Shown here piece by piece: positions 8,936 to 17,443 of a stretch of DNA of 64,000 nt (within the stretch, counting starts at the first letter, position 1; each line of letters starts with the position of its first letter). The notes beneath the pieces are model-generated. The model was not told the origin of the DNA, ran no database searches, and saw nothing but the letters and a program-made list of their open reading frames with translations. The stretch comes from Bradyrhizobium sp. CB3481 (GTDB lineage: Bacteria; Pseudomonadota; Alphaproteobacteria; Rhizobiales; Xanthobacteraceae): positions 6,902,501-6,966,500 of the forward strand of contig NZ_CP121647.1 of assembly GCF_029714305.1 (NCBI RefSeq), read 5' to 3'. The position numbers and the translations under genes are program-made.

Positions 8936-9958
8936 ATGACAAAGCATCGCGGACGCGGCATCGCCTCGATCAACTACCCCATCGGCATGAATCTCGGCGG
9001 CGACCCCAGCCAGGCATTGGTGCATTCCAATCCCAGCGGCAAATTCGCGGTGTCGCTGTCGTCGATCGACCTCGGCCAGGGCATGAAATCGGTGACACGG
9101 CAGATCTGCGCGGAGACGCTCGGCGTGCCGGTCGAGGACGTCTATGTCGACACCGCCGATTCCGACACCGGCCCGCATTGCATGGGCTCGTTCGCCTCGC
9201 GCGGCACGCATCGCGTCGGTAACGCGGTGATGGCGGCCGCGAAAGAGGCTCGCGGTGTCATGATGGAGGCTGCCGCCGAGGAATTGGAGGTCAACGCCGC
9301 CGATCTCGAGACCGACGGGCGCGGCAATATCCACGTCAAGGGTGCGCCGCACCGTTCCATCTCTACCAAAGATGTCGCCATCGCCGCGCAGTTCAAGCAA
9401 GGCAAGACCATATCGGGGCGCGGCATCTTTCTGGTGCCGTTGTCCGAGGTCAATCCCGAGACCGGCGAGATGTCACCGGCGACCTGCTATGCGCACGCCT
9501 GCCTCGTCGCCGAGGTCGAGGTTGACGATGAGACCGGCGAGGTCGCGATGGTGCGCATGGACAGCGCGTATGAACTCGGCCGCGCGCTCAATCCGCGCTT
9601 GGTGGAGCAGCAGCTCGTCGGCGGCGCCTGGATGGGGATCAGCCACGCGCTGTTCGAAACACCCGAGCCTTATTATCCAAATCCCGATCACGGCCCGCGC
9701 GACTTCGTCGAATATCTGATGCCCGGCCCCGGCGACATCTGCCCGCACGATATCGCGGTGCTGGAACGCCCCGCCGCCGACGGCCCGTTCGGCGCCAAGG
9801 GCCCCGGCGAGATGTGCGCCAACCCGGTGCTGCCGGCGGTCGCCAACGCGATCTTCAATGCGGTCGGCGTGCGGATGGACGAACTGCCGATCACGCCCGA
9901 AAAAGTTTTGCGCGCGATCAAGGCCCAGGGCGGCGCCCGGCCGCAGGCGAGGCGCTGA
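8936..9958 (+). CDS. Molybdenum hydroxylase large subunit, C-terminal part (split gene)
   Basis: 341 residues equivalent to the second molybdopterin-binding domain. The family block DLGQGMKSVTRQI lies near residue 44 and the active-site loop G-A-K-G-P-G-E-M places the catalytic base at Glu292, so the hydroxylase chemistry looks intact. ATG 8936 lies 2 bases after the stop of the N-terminal part and 8 bases after AGGAGG. Together the two parts give about 868 residues against the usual 750-800, the excess being the Pro-rich tail of the first part. The substrate is unknown; the surrounding hydrolases suggest an aromatic or heterocyclic compound (inference). Confidence 0.88.
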   Translation: MTKHRGRGIASINYPIGMNLGGDPSQALVHSNPSGKFAVSLSSIDLGQGMKSVTRQICAETLGVPVEDVYVDTADSDTGPHCMGSFASRGTHRVGNAVMAAAKEARGVMMEAAAEELEVNAADLETDGRGNIHVKGAPHRSISTKDVAIAAQFKQGKTISGRGIFLVPLSEVNPETGEMSPATCYAHACLVAEVEVDDETGEVAMVRMDSAYELGRALNPRLVEQQLVGGAWMGISHALFETPEPYYPNPDHGPRDFVEYLMPGPGDICPHDIAVLERPAADGPFGAKGPGEMCANPVLPAVANAIFNAVGVRMDELPITPEKVLRAIKAQGGARPQARR

Positions 9959-9967
9959 GGCACAGAT

Positions 9968-10849
9968 ATGACGGTCCGCGGCAACATCGTCGGCATCGAC
10001 AGTCCCGAGGCGCTCGAACGCGCGTTGCGGACGGCGTATTATCTTGCCGACGAAGGCCTCGCGACGGCGGCCTATCTGGGGCTGGCGCTCGGCAAACCGT
10101 TGCTGCTGGAGGGCGCGCCCGGTGTCGGCAAGACCGAAGCGGCCAAGGCCATCGCCGCCGTGCTCGGCCGCCGCCTGATCCGCCTGCAATGTTATGAAGG
10201 CATCGATGCATCCGCCGCGCTCTACGAGTGGAACTATCCGCGCCAGATGCTCGCGATCCGCCAGGCCGGCGAGGAAAGCATCGACATCTATGGCGAGACG
10301 TTCCTGATCGAACGTCCGATGCTCGCCGCCTTGCGCGCGCCCGACTCCACCGTGCTCCTGATCGATGAAATCGACCGCGCCGACCAGGAGTTCGAGGCGT
10401 TCCTGCTCGAATTCCTCTCCGATTTCCAGATCTCGATTCCCGAACGCGGCACGGTCCGCGCGGCCGAGCGCCCTGTCGTCGTGCTCACCTCGAACCGCAC
10501 CCGCGACCTGCACGAGGCGCTGCGCCGCCGCTGCGTCTATCACTGGATCGATTACCCCACTGCCGAGCGCGAGGCGCGCATCGTGATGATGCGGGCCTCC
10601 AGCGTCGCCGAATCCACTGCACGGGCCGTCGTTGCCGCCGTCGGCAAGCTGCGGCGCGAGCCGCTGAGCAAGGCGCCCGGCATTGCGGAAGCCGTGGACT
10701 GGGCCGAAGCGGCAACGCTATTGCACGCGCGCGGCGCGCGCTGGCCCGATGCCTTCAAGCGCTCGATCGGCGTCGCGCTCAAGGACGAGGAGGATCTCAC
10801 CTTCATCTCCGGCCGGCTCGATGCCCTGATCGCGGAGGCTGCTGCGTGA
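9968..10849 (+). CDS. MoxR/CoxD-type AAA+ ATPase
   Basis: 293 residues. MoxR-family chaperone ATPase with Walker A GAPGVGKT at about residues 49-56, Walker B LLIDEIDRAD near 130, and an Asn/Arg sensor region (TSNRTRDLHEALRRRC). In CO dehydrogenase clusters CoxD and the VWA protein CoxE together install the copper/sulfur part of the Mo active site; related pairs mature other Mo hydroxylases. The stop overlaps the GTG of the VWA gene by 4 bases, so the pair is translationally coupled. Cytoplasmic. Confidence 0.93.
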   Translation: MTVRGNIVGIDSPEALERALRTAYYLADEGLATAAYLGLALGKPLLLEGAPGVGKTEAAKAIAAVLGRRLIRLQCYEGIDASAALYEWNYPRQMLAIRQAGEESIDIYGETFLIERPMLAALRAPDSTVLLIDEIDRADQEFEAFLLEFLSDFQISIPERGTVRAAERPVVVLTSNRTRDLHEALRRRCVYHWIDYPTAEREARIVMMRASSVAESTARAVVAAVGKLRREPLSKAPGIAEAVDWAEAATLLHARGARWPDAFKRSIGVALKDEEDLTFISGRLDALIAEAAA

Positions 10850-11964
10850 GCGACGAACTGCAACTGCCGACGCCAGTCCGTGTCTTCGTGTCCTTTGTCG
10901 CGCTGCTGCGTATCAACGGCTTTGCGGTGGCGCCGGAACAGACCACGGCGTTTCTCGCGGCGATCGAACTGCTGGGGCCGCGCAGTTTAGAGACCATCCG
11001 CCAGGCGGGGCTGGCGACGCTCGCTCCGCCGCCGGAACGGCGCGCGACCTATGACCGCCTGTTCGAACTGCATTTCCTCGGCAGCGAAGCGATCGATCAG
11101 GCCGGCGCCGAAGACGAGGAAGTGGTTCGCCTGCAGGAAGAAGGCCGCGGCGAAGACGAGACATTGCTGGCCGACGAAGCCAATGAATCCGGCCTTGTTG
11201 CCGCCCGCGCGGAGGCGCTGGTCGAGCGCCGCTTCGCACCCGGCGCGACGGGTGACGCCCTGCGCCGGCTCGCGCGCGAGGCCCCTGCCCGACTGCCGCG
11301 CCGCCGCGGCCACCGCCGCATGCGCGCGCGCCGTGGACCGTGGGCGGACTTGCGCCGCACCTTGCGCGAGAGCGTGCGCAGCGACGGCGAGGTGCTGCGG
11401 CTCGGGCGGCTGAAACGGCGCACCCGCCCGCGCAAAGTGCTGCTGCTGATCGACGTCTCCGGCTCGATGAAGGGCCGCACCGACGACAACATGAAGCTGG
11501 CGCATGCCGTGGTGCATGCGGCTCCCAACGTCGAAGTGTTCACCTTCGGCACCCGCCTTACCCGGGTATCCCGCGCGCTTCGTCTCAAGCGCCGCGAACA
11601 GGCGCTGTCGGCTGCCGCGCATCTGGTCAGCGACTGGGACGGCGGCACAAGGATCGGCGATGCGCTGCAGGCGTTCCTCGCGGTCCCCCGCTTCGGCGGT
11701 TATGCGCGCAGCGCCGCGGTCGTCATTCTCTCCGATGGTCTCGAGCGCGGCGATCCCTCAGCCTTGCGCGATGCCGTCGCAAGGCTGTCGCGGCGCGCCT
11801 GGCGGCTGAGCTGGCTGACGCCGCTGGCCTCCGGTCCTGGCTTTCAGCCGCAGACCGAAGCACTGATTGCGATCCGCCGCTTCGTGGATGATCTCGCCAG
11901 CGGCGAAACGACCGCCGCGATCGTCTCCCATGTGCTCTCGCTCGGACAAAGGAAGGCTGCGTGA
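10846..11964 (+). CDS. CoxE-type VWA domain protein
   Basis: 372 residues starting at a GTG inside the previous stop (GTGA). The C-terminal von Willebrand A domain has a complete MIDAS start, DVSGSMKG, near residue 203, then a Thr (TFGTR) and the D-W-D-G-G-T segment. The N-terminal ~190 residues are acidic then strongly Arg-rich (about 130-165). Partner of the MoxR/CoxD ATPase; the couple acts as a metal-centre maturation machine. Its stop in turn overlaps the next GTG. Confidence 0.93.
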   Translation: MSDELQLPTPVRVFVSFVALLRINGFAVAPEQTTAFLAAIELLGPRSLETIRQAGLATLAPPPERRATYDRLFELHFLGSEAIDQAGAEDEEVVRLQEEGRGEDETLLADEANESGLVAARAEALVERRFAPGATGDALRRLAREAPARLPRRRGHRRMRARRGPWADLRRTLRESVRSDGEVLRLGRLKRRTRPRKVLLLIDVSGSMKGRTDDNMKLAHAVVHAAPNVEVFTFGTRLTRVSRALRLKRREQALSAAAHLVSDWDGGTRIGDALQAFLAVPRFGGYARSAAVVILSDGLERGDPSALRDAVARLSRRAWRLSWLTPLASGPGFQPQTEALIAIRRFVDDLASGETTAAIVSHVLSLGQRKAA

Positions 11965-12851
11965 CCGAAATCATCGACGCCCATCATCATATCTGGCGTC
12001 AGGCCGACCTGCCGTGGCTGATCGGCCCGATGCAGCCACGCATCTTTGGCCCCTATGAGCCGATCCGCCGCGACTATCCTATTCAAGAGTATCTCGCCGA
12101 CCTCGCGGGGTCCGGCGTGACGCGCTCGGTCTATGTGCAGACCAACTGGGCCAATGATCGCTTCGAGGACGAAACCGCCTGGGTGCAGGAGACGGCCAAG
12201 GACCATGGTTGGCCGCACGCCATCGTCTCCTACGCCGATTTCAACGTCGATGACGTCCGCCCGCAGCTCGACCGCCTGGCGCGCTATCCGCTGGTGCGAG
12301 GCGTACGCATGCAACTGCACTGGCACGACAATCCGCTCTATCGCTTCGCCGCGCGGCCCGATCTCTGCGCCGATCCCAAAATCCGCCGCAACGTCGCGCG
12401 GCTCGCCGATTATGGTTTCAGCTTCGACCTGCAGGTGTTTGCGCCGCAGATGGAAGGTGCCGCCGGCCTGGCCGAATCCTGTCCCGATGTCACCTTCATC
12501 CTGCAGCACGCCGGCATGCTGGAAGACCTGTCACCGCAGGGCCGCTCCGCGTGGCGCCGCGGAATGATGCGGCTGGCCGCCTGCCCGAACGTCGTCTCAA
12601 AATTGTCCGGCCTCGGCACCTTCATCCACCGCAACGATCCCGCGCATGTATCCGAGATCCTTGCCGATACGGTGGCGATCTTCGGCGCCGATCGCTGCCT
12701 GTTCGGCTCGAATTTCCCGATCGAAAAGCTCTGGACGACCTACCGCGAACTGATCGACGCCTATCTCGCCGCCACGGCGCCGCTTGCTGCGGATCAGCGC
12801 GACGCCGTTCTGCGAACGACTGCCTTGCGCGTCTACCGGTTGGACCGATGA
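11961..12851 (+). CDS. Amidohydrolase family protein (TIM-barrel metal-dependent hydrolase)
   Basis: 296 residues of the amidohydrolase_2 superfamily (2-pyrone-4,6-dicarboxylate lactonase / L-rhamnonolactonase / L-fuconolactonase-like). The N-terminal metal motif is DAHHHIW at residues 5-11; later are LQLHW-type and LQHAG strands carrying His, and the C-terminal FGSNFPIE with the catalytic-type region. It probably opens a lactone or amide formed downstream of the hydroxylase (inference). GTG start overlaps the preceding stop by 4 bases (GTGA), placing it in the same operon. Confidence 0.88.
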   Translation: MTEIIDAHHHIWRQADLPWLIGPMQPRIFGPYEPIRRDYPIQEYLADLAGSGVTRSVYVQTNWANDRFEDETAWVQETAKDHGWPHAIVSYADFNVDDVRPQLDRLARYPLVRGVRMQLHWHDNPLYRFAARPDLCADPKIRRNVARLADYGFSFDLQVFAPQMEGAAGLAESCPDVTFILQHAGMLEDLSPQGRSAWRRGMMRLAACPNVVSKLSGLGTFIHRNDPAHVSEILADTVAIFGADRCLFGSNFPIEKLWTTYRELIDAYLAATAPLAADQRDAVLRTTALRVYRLDR

Positions 12852-12891
12852 CGACGCGAACCGACAATTAAAAGAATATGGGAGGGAACAG

Positions 12892-13740
12892 ATGCCGCTT
12901 GAGATCAAGATCCTAGACTATGGGGATATCGAACTGGAATCGAGCTTCCTCGTGCTCGGCCGCGATTGCGGCCGCACCCGCCGTGTCCTGACGCTCGGCT
13001 TTTTGATCGTCGGTGGCCCCTATCCTGTTGTCGTCGACACCGGCTATCGCTCTAACCAGATCATGGAAACGCTGGGCATGCGCGGCCTGCAATTCCACGA
13101 AAACATGATCGAGAACCAGCTCGCGCGCCACGGCGTGCGCATGGGCGACGTCCGTTTTGTCTGCCACACCCACCTGCATATCGATCACGCTGGCAAGGAC
13201 GATCTGTTCCCGATGAACACGACGGTCGTGCTCAACCGCAAGGAGCTGGAATATTCCGTCTCCGGCCTGATGCATCCGCAATATCCGGCGCCGGACATCA
13301 AGCATCTGATCGACCGCCTGCACACCAAGAGCGCGCTGCGCTTCCTCGATCTCGAGATAACCGGCCCGATCGAATTGATGCCGGGCGTCTATTGCGATGC
13401 CGCCAACGCCCACACCGAAGGTTCGATGAACATCCATGTCCACACCGCCGACGGCATCGCCACCATTTGCGGCGACGTGATCTACGACTTCAACGACCAG
13501 ATCGTGAACCCCTTCCACGAAATCCACGACTGGGAGCCACGCACCACCGGCAACCACGGCACCAGCAAACGCGCCGAAAAGGCGGCGATCAAGAAGCTGC
13601 TGAGCAGCTCGCGCTATCTGCTGCCGGTGCACGACCGGCCGGCCAAGATCGAAGGCGGCAATGTGGTCGGCCGCCTGCACGACCAGGTGCCCGGCCCGAT
13701 CGTTCAGAGCCTGCCGCAGCGCCACTGGTTTCCGGCGTGA
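12892..13740 (+). CDS. MBL-fold hydrolase (N-acyl-homoserine-lactonase-like)
   Basis: 282 residues from ATG 12892, preceded by GGGAGG. The metallo-beta-lactamase zinc motif H-T-H-L-H-I-D-H-A-G is at about residues 91-100, with a third-ligand segment N-A-H-T-E-G-S and a C-terminal PVHDRP. It is closest in layout to the AttM/AiiA-like lactonase branch. In this setting a catabolic lactone or ester is a likelier substrate than a quorum signal (inference). The frame is open upstream to 12784 but that overlaps the amidohydrolase and lacks a ribosome site. Confidence 0.87.
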   Translation: MPLEIKILDYGDIELESSFLVLGRDCGRTRRVLTLGFLIVGGPYPVVVDTGYRSNQIMETLGMRGLQFHENMIENQLARHGVRMGDVRFVCHTHLHIDHAGKDDLFPMNTTVVLNRKELEYSVSGLMHPQYPAPDIKHLIDRLHTKSALRFLDLEITGPIELMPGVYCDAANAHTEGSMNIHVHTADGIATICGDVIYDFNDQIVNPFHEIHDWEPRTTGNHGTSKRAEKAAIKKLLSSSRYLLPVHDRPAKIEGGNVVGRLHDQVPGPIVQSLPQRHWFPA

Positions 13741-13761
13741 AGCCCTAGGAAAGACCGAACG

Positions 13762-15339
13762 ATGACGCATGTCACGCTGCGCCCGGACTTCGAAACGCTG
13801 ATCGATCCCTATGCGCCGGTCGGCCAGGTCGGCACCGGTTTCGATTTTACCGAGGGTCCGATCTGGCATCCGGTCCATCATTTCCTGTTGTTCTCGGATA
13901 TGCCGGCCGACGTGCGCCGGCGATGGGATGCCAAGCGCGGCGTGGTCGAGGTCAAGCGCCCTTCGAACAAATGCAACGGCATGACCTATGATGCCGAGCT
14001 GAACCTGATCGTCTGCGAGCATGCCACGTCGTCCTTGATTCGCGAGCGTCCCGACGGAAGGCGCGAGGTGATCGCCTCGCATTTCGAGAACCAGGAACTC
14101 AACAGCCCGAACGACGTCTGTGTCCATTCCAGCGGCGCGATTTATTTCTCTGACCCCTGGTATGGCCGCATGCCGGTCTATGGCGTCGAGCGGCCGCGCC
14201 AGCTCGGCTTCCAGGGCGTCTATCGTGTTCCGCCCGGCGGCGGCCCGCCAAAGCTCGTGGTCGACCGACACCTGTTCGACCAACCGAACGGGCTCTGCTT
14301 CTCGCCCGACGAGCGCCTGCTCTATGTCAACGACACCGTGCAAGCGCTGATCCGCGTCTTCGATGTCGAGGCCGATGGCTCGCTCGCCAACGCGCGCGTC
14401 TTCGCCAGCGGCATCCGGTCCGAGCTCGAGCCCGGCCTGCCCGACGGCATGAAGTGCGACCAGCGCGGCAATGTCTGGGTCACGGCACCCAGCGGCGTCT
14501 GGGTCTATTCGCCGGCGGGCGATTTGCTGGGCAAGGTGCGCGTTCCCGAACTCGTCGCCAATCTCGCCTGGGGCGGCCCTGATTTCCGCACACTCTATCT
14601 CACCGCAACCCACTCGGTCTATGCGATCCCGGTCAAGGCCGGGCCGCGTCACGAACCCTATATGAGCGGACGGATCTCGACTGAGCCCACGACCGGCTCC
14701 GCTCCGGCCGCCCCGCCGCAGCTTGCGAGCGGCGACATCCAGCTCGATCCCCGGCGCTGCGCCATGATCATCCAGGATTTGCAGAACGACGTCATCATGG
14801 AAGGCGGCGCATTCGCCGATTCCGGCTCGCCCGGCCATGCGCGCCAGCAGCGCGTGGTCGACAATGTCCGCCGCCTCGCGGAGGCTGCCCGCGCCCGCGG
14901 CGTGGTCATCATTCATGTCTGGTTCGTCGTCGAGCCCGGCGCGCCCGGCGTGACGCTCAATGCGCCGCTGTTCGAGGGCCTCGTCGACAGTGGCGCGATG
15001 GTGCGTGGAAGCTGGGGCGCCGCACCCGTGCCGGGGCTCGAGCCGCGTGCTGGCGATTTCGTCGTCGAGAAGATGCGGATGAGCGCTTGGGAAGGCACAA
15101 GGCTGGAGACCATCCTGAAGGCGACGGGCCGCGACATGATCATCAATACCGGCGCCTGGACCAACATGTCGGTCGAGCACACCGCGCGCACCGGCGCCGA
15201 CAAAGGCTATTTCATGATCGTGCCTGAGGACTGCTGCTCGACCATGAACGCCGACTGGCACAACGCCTCCATCAAATTTGCGATGCAGAACGTTGCCGTC
15301 GTCACCAACGCCGATGCCGTCATCAGGGGGCTGGGATGA
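13762..15339 (+). CDS. SMP-30/gluconolactonase - isochorismatase-like fusion
   Basis: 525 residues in two domains. Residues about 20-295 are an SMP-30/gluconolactonase/LRE beta-propeller (F-T-E-G-P-I-W-H-P start, N-S-P-N-D-V-C, PNGLCFSPDE, DGMKCDQRGN), a calcium-dependent lactonase fold. Residues about 325-525 are a cysteine-hydrolase (isochorismatase) domain with Asp339 (QDLQND) and Lys437 (VVEKMRM), but the usual nucleophile Cys is Ser470 (TNMSVEHT). EntB and PhzD work without that Cys, so the domain need not be dead. A single polypeptide would couple lactone opening to a second hydrolysis. Standard ATG start with AGGAAAG upstream. Confidence 0.87.
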   Translation: MTHVTLRPDFETLIDPYAPVGQVGTGFDFTEGPIWHPVHHFLLFSDMPADVRRRWDAKRGVVEVKRPSNKCNGMTYDAELNLIVCEHATSSLIRERPDGRREVIASHFENQELNSPNDVCVHSSGAIYFSDPWYGRMPVYGVERPRQLGFQGVYRVPPGGGPPKLVVDRHLFDQPNGLCFSPDERLLYVNDTVQALIRVFDVEADGSLANARVFASGIRSELEPGLPDGMKCDQRGNVWVTAPSGVWVYSPAGDLLGKVRVPELVANLAWGGPDFRTLYLTATHSVYAIPVKAGPRHEPYMSGRISTEPTTGSAPAAPPQLASGDIQLDPRRCAMIIQDLQNDVIMEGGAFADSGSPGHARQQRVVDNVRRLAEAARARGVVIIHVWFVVEPGAPGVTLNAPLFEGLVDSGAMVRGSWGAAPVPGLEPRAGDFVVEKMRMSAWEGTRLETILKATGRDMIINTGAWTNMSVEHTARTGADKGYFMIVPEDCCSTMNADWHNASIKFAMQNVAVVTNADAVIRGLG

Positions 15340-15352
15340 TCAGGGCTTGGCC

Positions 15353-15979
15353 GTGCCAAAACTCTTTCACCTGAGTTGCTCGCCGCGCACGGATGCCGAA
15401 TCTTCCGCCGGCGCCCGGGTCTTCATCGAGCGCTTCCGCGAGGCGCGGCCGGATTGGGATATCGACGTCATGAATCTCTGGAAGGACCACCTTCCGGAAT
15501 TCGAGGGCTATGTCCTGGAGGCAAAATATGCCCGCATCGGCGGGCACGCTTTCACCGATTCGCAGCGCGATGCCTTTGCGGTCGCCGAGCGCATCGCGCT
15601 ACGCTTCGCGCTTGCAGACCGCGTGCTGATCTCGACGCCGATGTGGAATTTCGGCATTCCCTACAAGCTGAAGCAATGGATCGACGTGATCACGCAGCCC
15701 GGGCTGACGTTCCGGTTCGATCCCGCGCTGGGCTATCTGCCGCTCGTCAAGGATCGGCCGACGATCGTCATCCTGGCGAGCGGCAGCGATTTCGTCACCG
15801 GCATGAACCGCGGCCGCATCGACATGGCGACGCCCTATTTGCGGGAGGCGCTGCGCTTCATCGGCGTCCGCAACGTCCGCTTCGTGCCGATCGGCCCGAC
15901 GACCGGACCGGCTGAGCCGATCCGCGCCGCGCGTGAAAGCGCGCATCGGCGGCTGGCCGAGATGGCTGCGAGATTCTAG
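15353..15979 (+). CDS. FMN-dependent NAD(P)H dehydrogenase, azoreductase-like flavodoxin fold
   Basis: 208 residues from GTG 15353, the first plausible start after the previous stop (15339). Flavodoxin-fold domain: phosphate-binding LSCSPRTDAESSAG near the N-terminus and the AzoR-type P-M-W-N-F-G-I-P-Y-K-L-K-Q-W-I-D flavin loop near residues 99-114. It reduces quinones, azo or nitro compounds with two-electron transfer. As part of the run it may recycle a quinone product of the pathway (inference). The start is less certain; an in-frame TTG lies two codons upstream. Confidence 0.85.
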   Translation: MPKLFHLSCSPRTDAESSAGARVFIERFREARPDWDIDVMNLWKDHLPEFEGYVLEAKYARIGGHAFTDSQRDAFAVAERIALRFALADRVLISTPMWNFGIPYKLKQWIDVITQPGLTFRFDPALGYLPLVKDRPTIVILASGSDFVTGMNRGRIDMATPYLREALRFIGVRNVRFVPIGPTTGPAEPIRAARESAHRRLAEMAARF

Positions 15980-16046
15980 CCGGGCGTGCTGGCAGCATCG
16001 GAACCTTTGCGGCAATATGCGCTTACGATTGCGAAGGAGATTTCCG

Positions 16047-17060
16047 TTGAAATCTTATGAGCTGCAGGGACCGGGCGGAATCGACGGGCTCGCTCTGTTG
16101 GACAAGCCTATGCCGGAGCCCGGCGACGGCCAGGTGCTGGTACGGCTGAAAGCCGCCACGCTGAACTATCGCGACCTCCTCACCGTCAAAGGCGGCTACG
16201 GCTCGCGTCAGAAATTTCCGCTGGTGCCGGTCTCTGATGGTGCCGGTGTGGTCGAACGGGTCGGCCCGGGCGTCAAGGAATTCGCTACAGGCGACCGCGT
16301 CATCGGCAGCTTCTTCGAAAGCTGGCTTAGCGGCGGACCCAGCACAGCCAAGATGCGTGCAGCGCTCGGCGGGTCCGTTGACGGCGTATTGACGGAGTAC
16401 CGGATATTTCCGGAGCATGCGCTGGTCAGAACGCCGGAGCACCTCAGTGATGTCGAAGCCGCCGCGCTCCCCTGCGCCGGCGTCACGGCCTGGAGCGCCG
16501 TCGTCAAGCTCGGTGGCATCAAGCCGGGCCAGACCGTTCTGACGCAAGGCACCGGCGGCGTATCGCTGTTCGCCCTGCAATTTGCGAAGATGTGCGGCGC
16601 GCGCGTCATCGCGACTTCCTCCAGCGACGCCAAGATCGAACGCCTCAAGCAGCTCGGCGCCGACCACACCTTGAACTATAGGGCGACGCCCGATTGGGGA
16701 AAGAAAGCGCGCGAATGGAGCGGGCAAGGCGTCGATCTCGTCGTCGAAGTCGGCGGGGTCGGCACGCTGAACGAATCGATCCGCGCTGTCAGGATCGGCG
16801 GCACCATCGCCTTCATCGGCGTGCTCGCCGGGCCGCCAGCGTCGGACCTGCGGCTCCCCTTGATGGTGATGCAGCAACAGCGGTTGCAGGGCGTCACCGT
16901 CGGATCGGTCGAGGATCTCCAGGCGATGGCGGATGCCATTGCGCTTCACCGGACGAAGCCGGTGATCGACAAGACTTTTCCGTTCGATCAGGCGAAGCAG
17001 GCGTTTTTCCACATGGAGAGCGGCGCGCATTTCGGGAAAGTGGCGATCGCGATCGGCTGA
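16047..17060 (+). CDS. Zinc-independent MDR-family NAD(P) oxidoreductase
   Basis: 337 residues from TTG 16047, chosen because AAGGAGA (16034-16040) sits 6 bases upstream. Medium-chain dehydrogenase/reductase: GroES-like N-terminal half and a Rossmann domain with TQGTGGVSLFALQ near residue 167. The G-H-E catalytic-zinc motif and the four-Cys structural-zinc loop of alcohol dehydrogenases are absent, so it belongs with quinone oxidoreductase/enoyl-reductase-like members and probably reduces a double bond or a quinone. It is the last gene of the 17-kb run; a gap of 383 bases follows. Confidence 0.87.
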   Translation: MKSYELQGPGGIDGLALLDKPMPEPGDGQVLVRLKAATLNYRDLLTVKGGYGSRQKFPLVPVSDGAGVVERVGPGVKEFATGDRVIGSFFESWLSGGPSTAKMRAALGGSVDGVLTEYRIFPEHALVRTPEHLSDVEAAALPCAGVTAWSAVVKLGGIKPGQTVLTQGTGGVSLFALQFAKMCGARVIATSSSDAKIERLKQLGADHTLNYRATPDWGKKAREWSGQGVDLVVEVGGVGTLNESIRAVRIGGTIAFIGVLAGPPASDLRLPLMVMQQQRLQGVTVGSVEDLQAMADAIALHRTKPVIDKTFPFDQAKQAFFHMESGAHFGKVAIAIG

Positions 17061-17443
17061 GTGCGCGGGGTGGCCGGTTCCTCTGCAACAATTTGCCCGG
17101 TTTTGAGTGCATTCTTGGCCGATGTGTTTCCTGAGCAAGACAGTCTTGCTGCCAATGGCCACAACTGGCAGCACCAACGCTGCAACTCTTGCTAGTTCCA
17201 GCGATTGCCTCCGTCACCTTTAGGCTTTAAATTCGTGTCATTCGCCTCGCCGATGAACGGGCGCCGTCTGGCGCTCGCGAGAGCTGAACGGGATCTGCAA
17301 CCGAGCGGGGATGCTGCCTTGGGCGCCGGGGGCTGCCCCGTTCTGTAGCGAGACATGTAGACCGGCTGTGAGTGGGGACCGCCAGCGCGAGAATGATGCC
17401 GTTCGCGCAGGGGCTGCAGCGAGCCGCCGGATGGAAATGAGCA
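17061..17443. other. Intergenic region with no recognised gene
   Basis: 383 bases between the last gene of the hydroxylase run and the exporter genes. Short open frames exist on both strands but none has a ribosome site plus recognisable protein. It must hold the promoter for 17444-21594. I could not pick a convincing -35/-10 pair or terminator. Confidence 0.5.

Noticed and set aside
7350..9958. Frameshift as the cause of the split large subunit
   Set aside because: The second gene has its own AGGAGG and ATG, and the first ends in a long in-frame Pro-rich tail rather than in a frame that continues the family sequence.
6034..11964. Calling the cluster an aerobic CO dehydrogenase (coxMSLDE)
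   Set aside because: The AYxCSFR or AYxGAGR loop is replaced by TAMRGFG, and the large subunit is split.
12892..13740. Quorum-quenching lactonase as a firm function
   Set aside because: The zinc motif fits the AHL-lactonase branch, but the operon context is catabolic and no LuxI/LuxR gene is present.
12913..15261. 782-codon antisense open frame over the lactonase and fusion genes
   Set aside because: Sense-strand genes have full motif sets; antisense product is His/Asp/Arg-rich without any recognisable domain.
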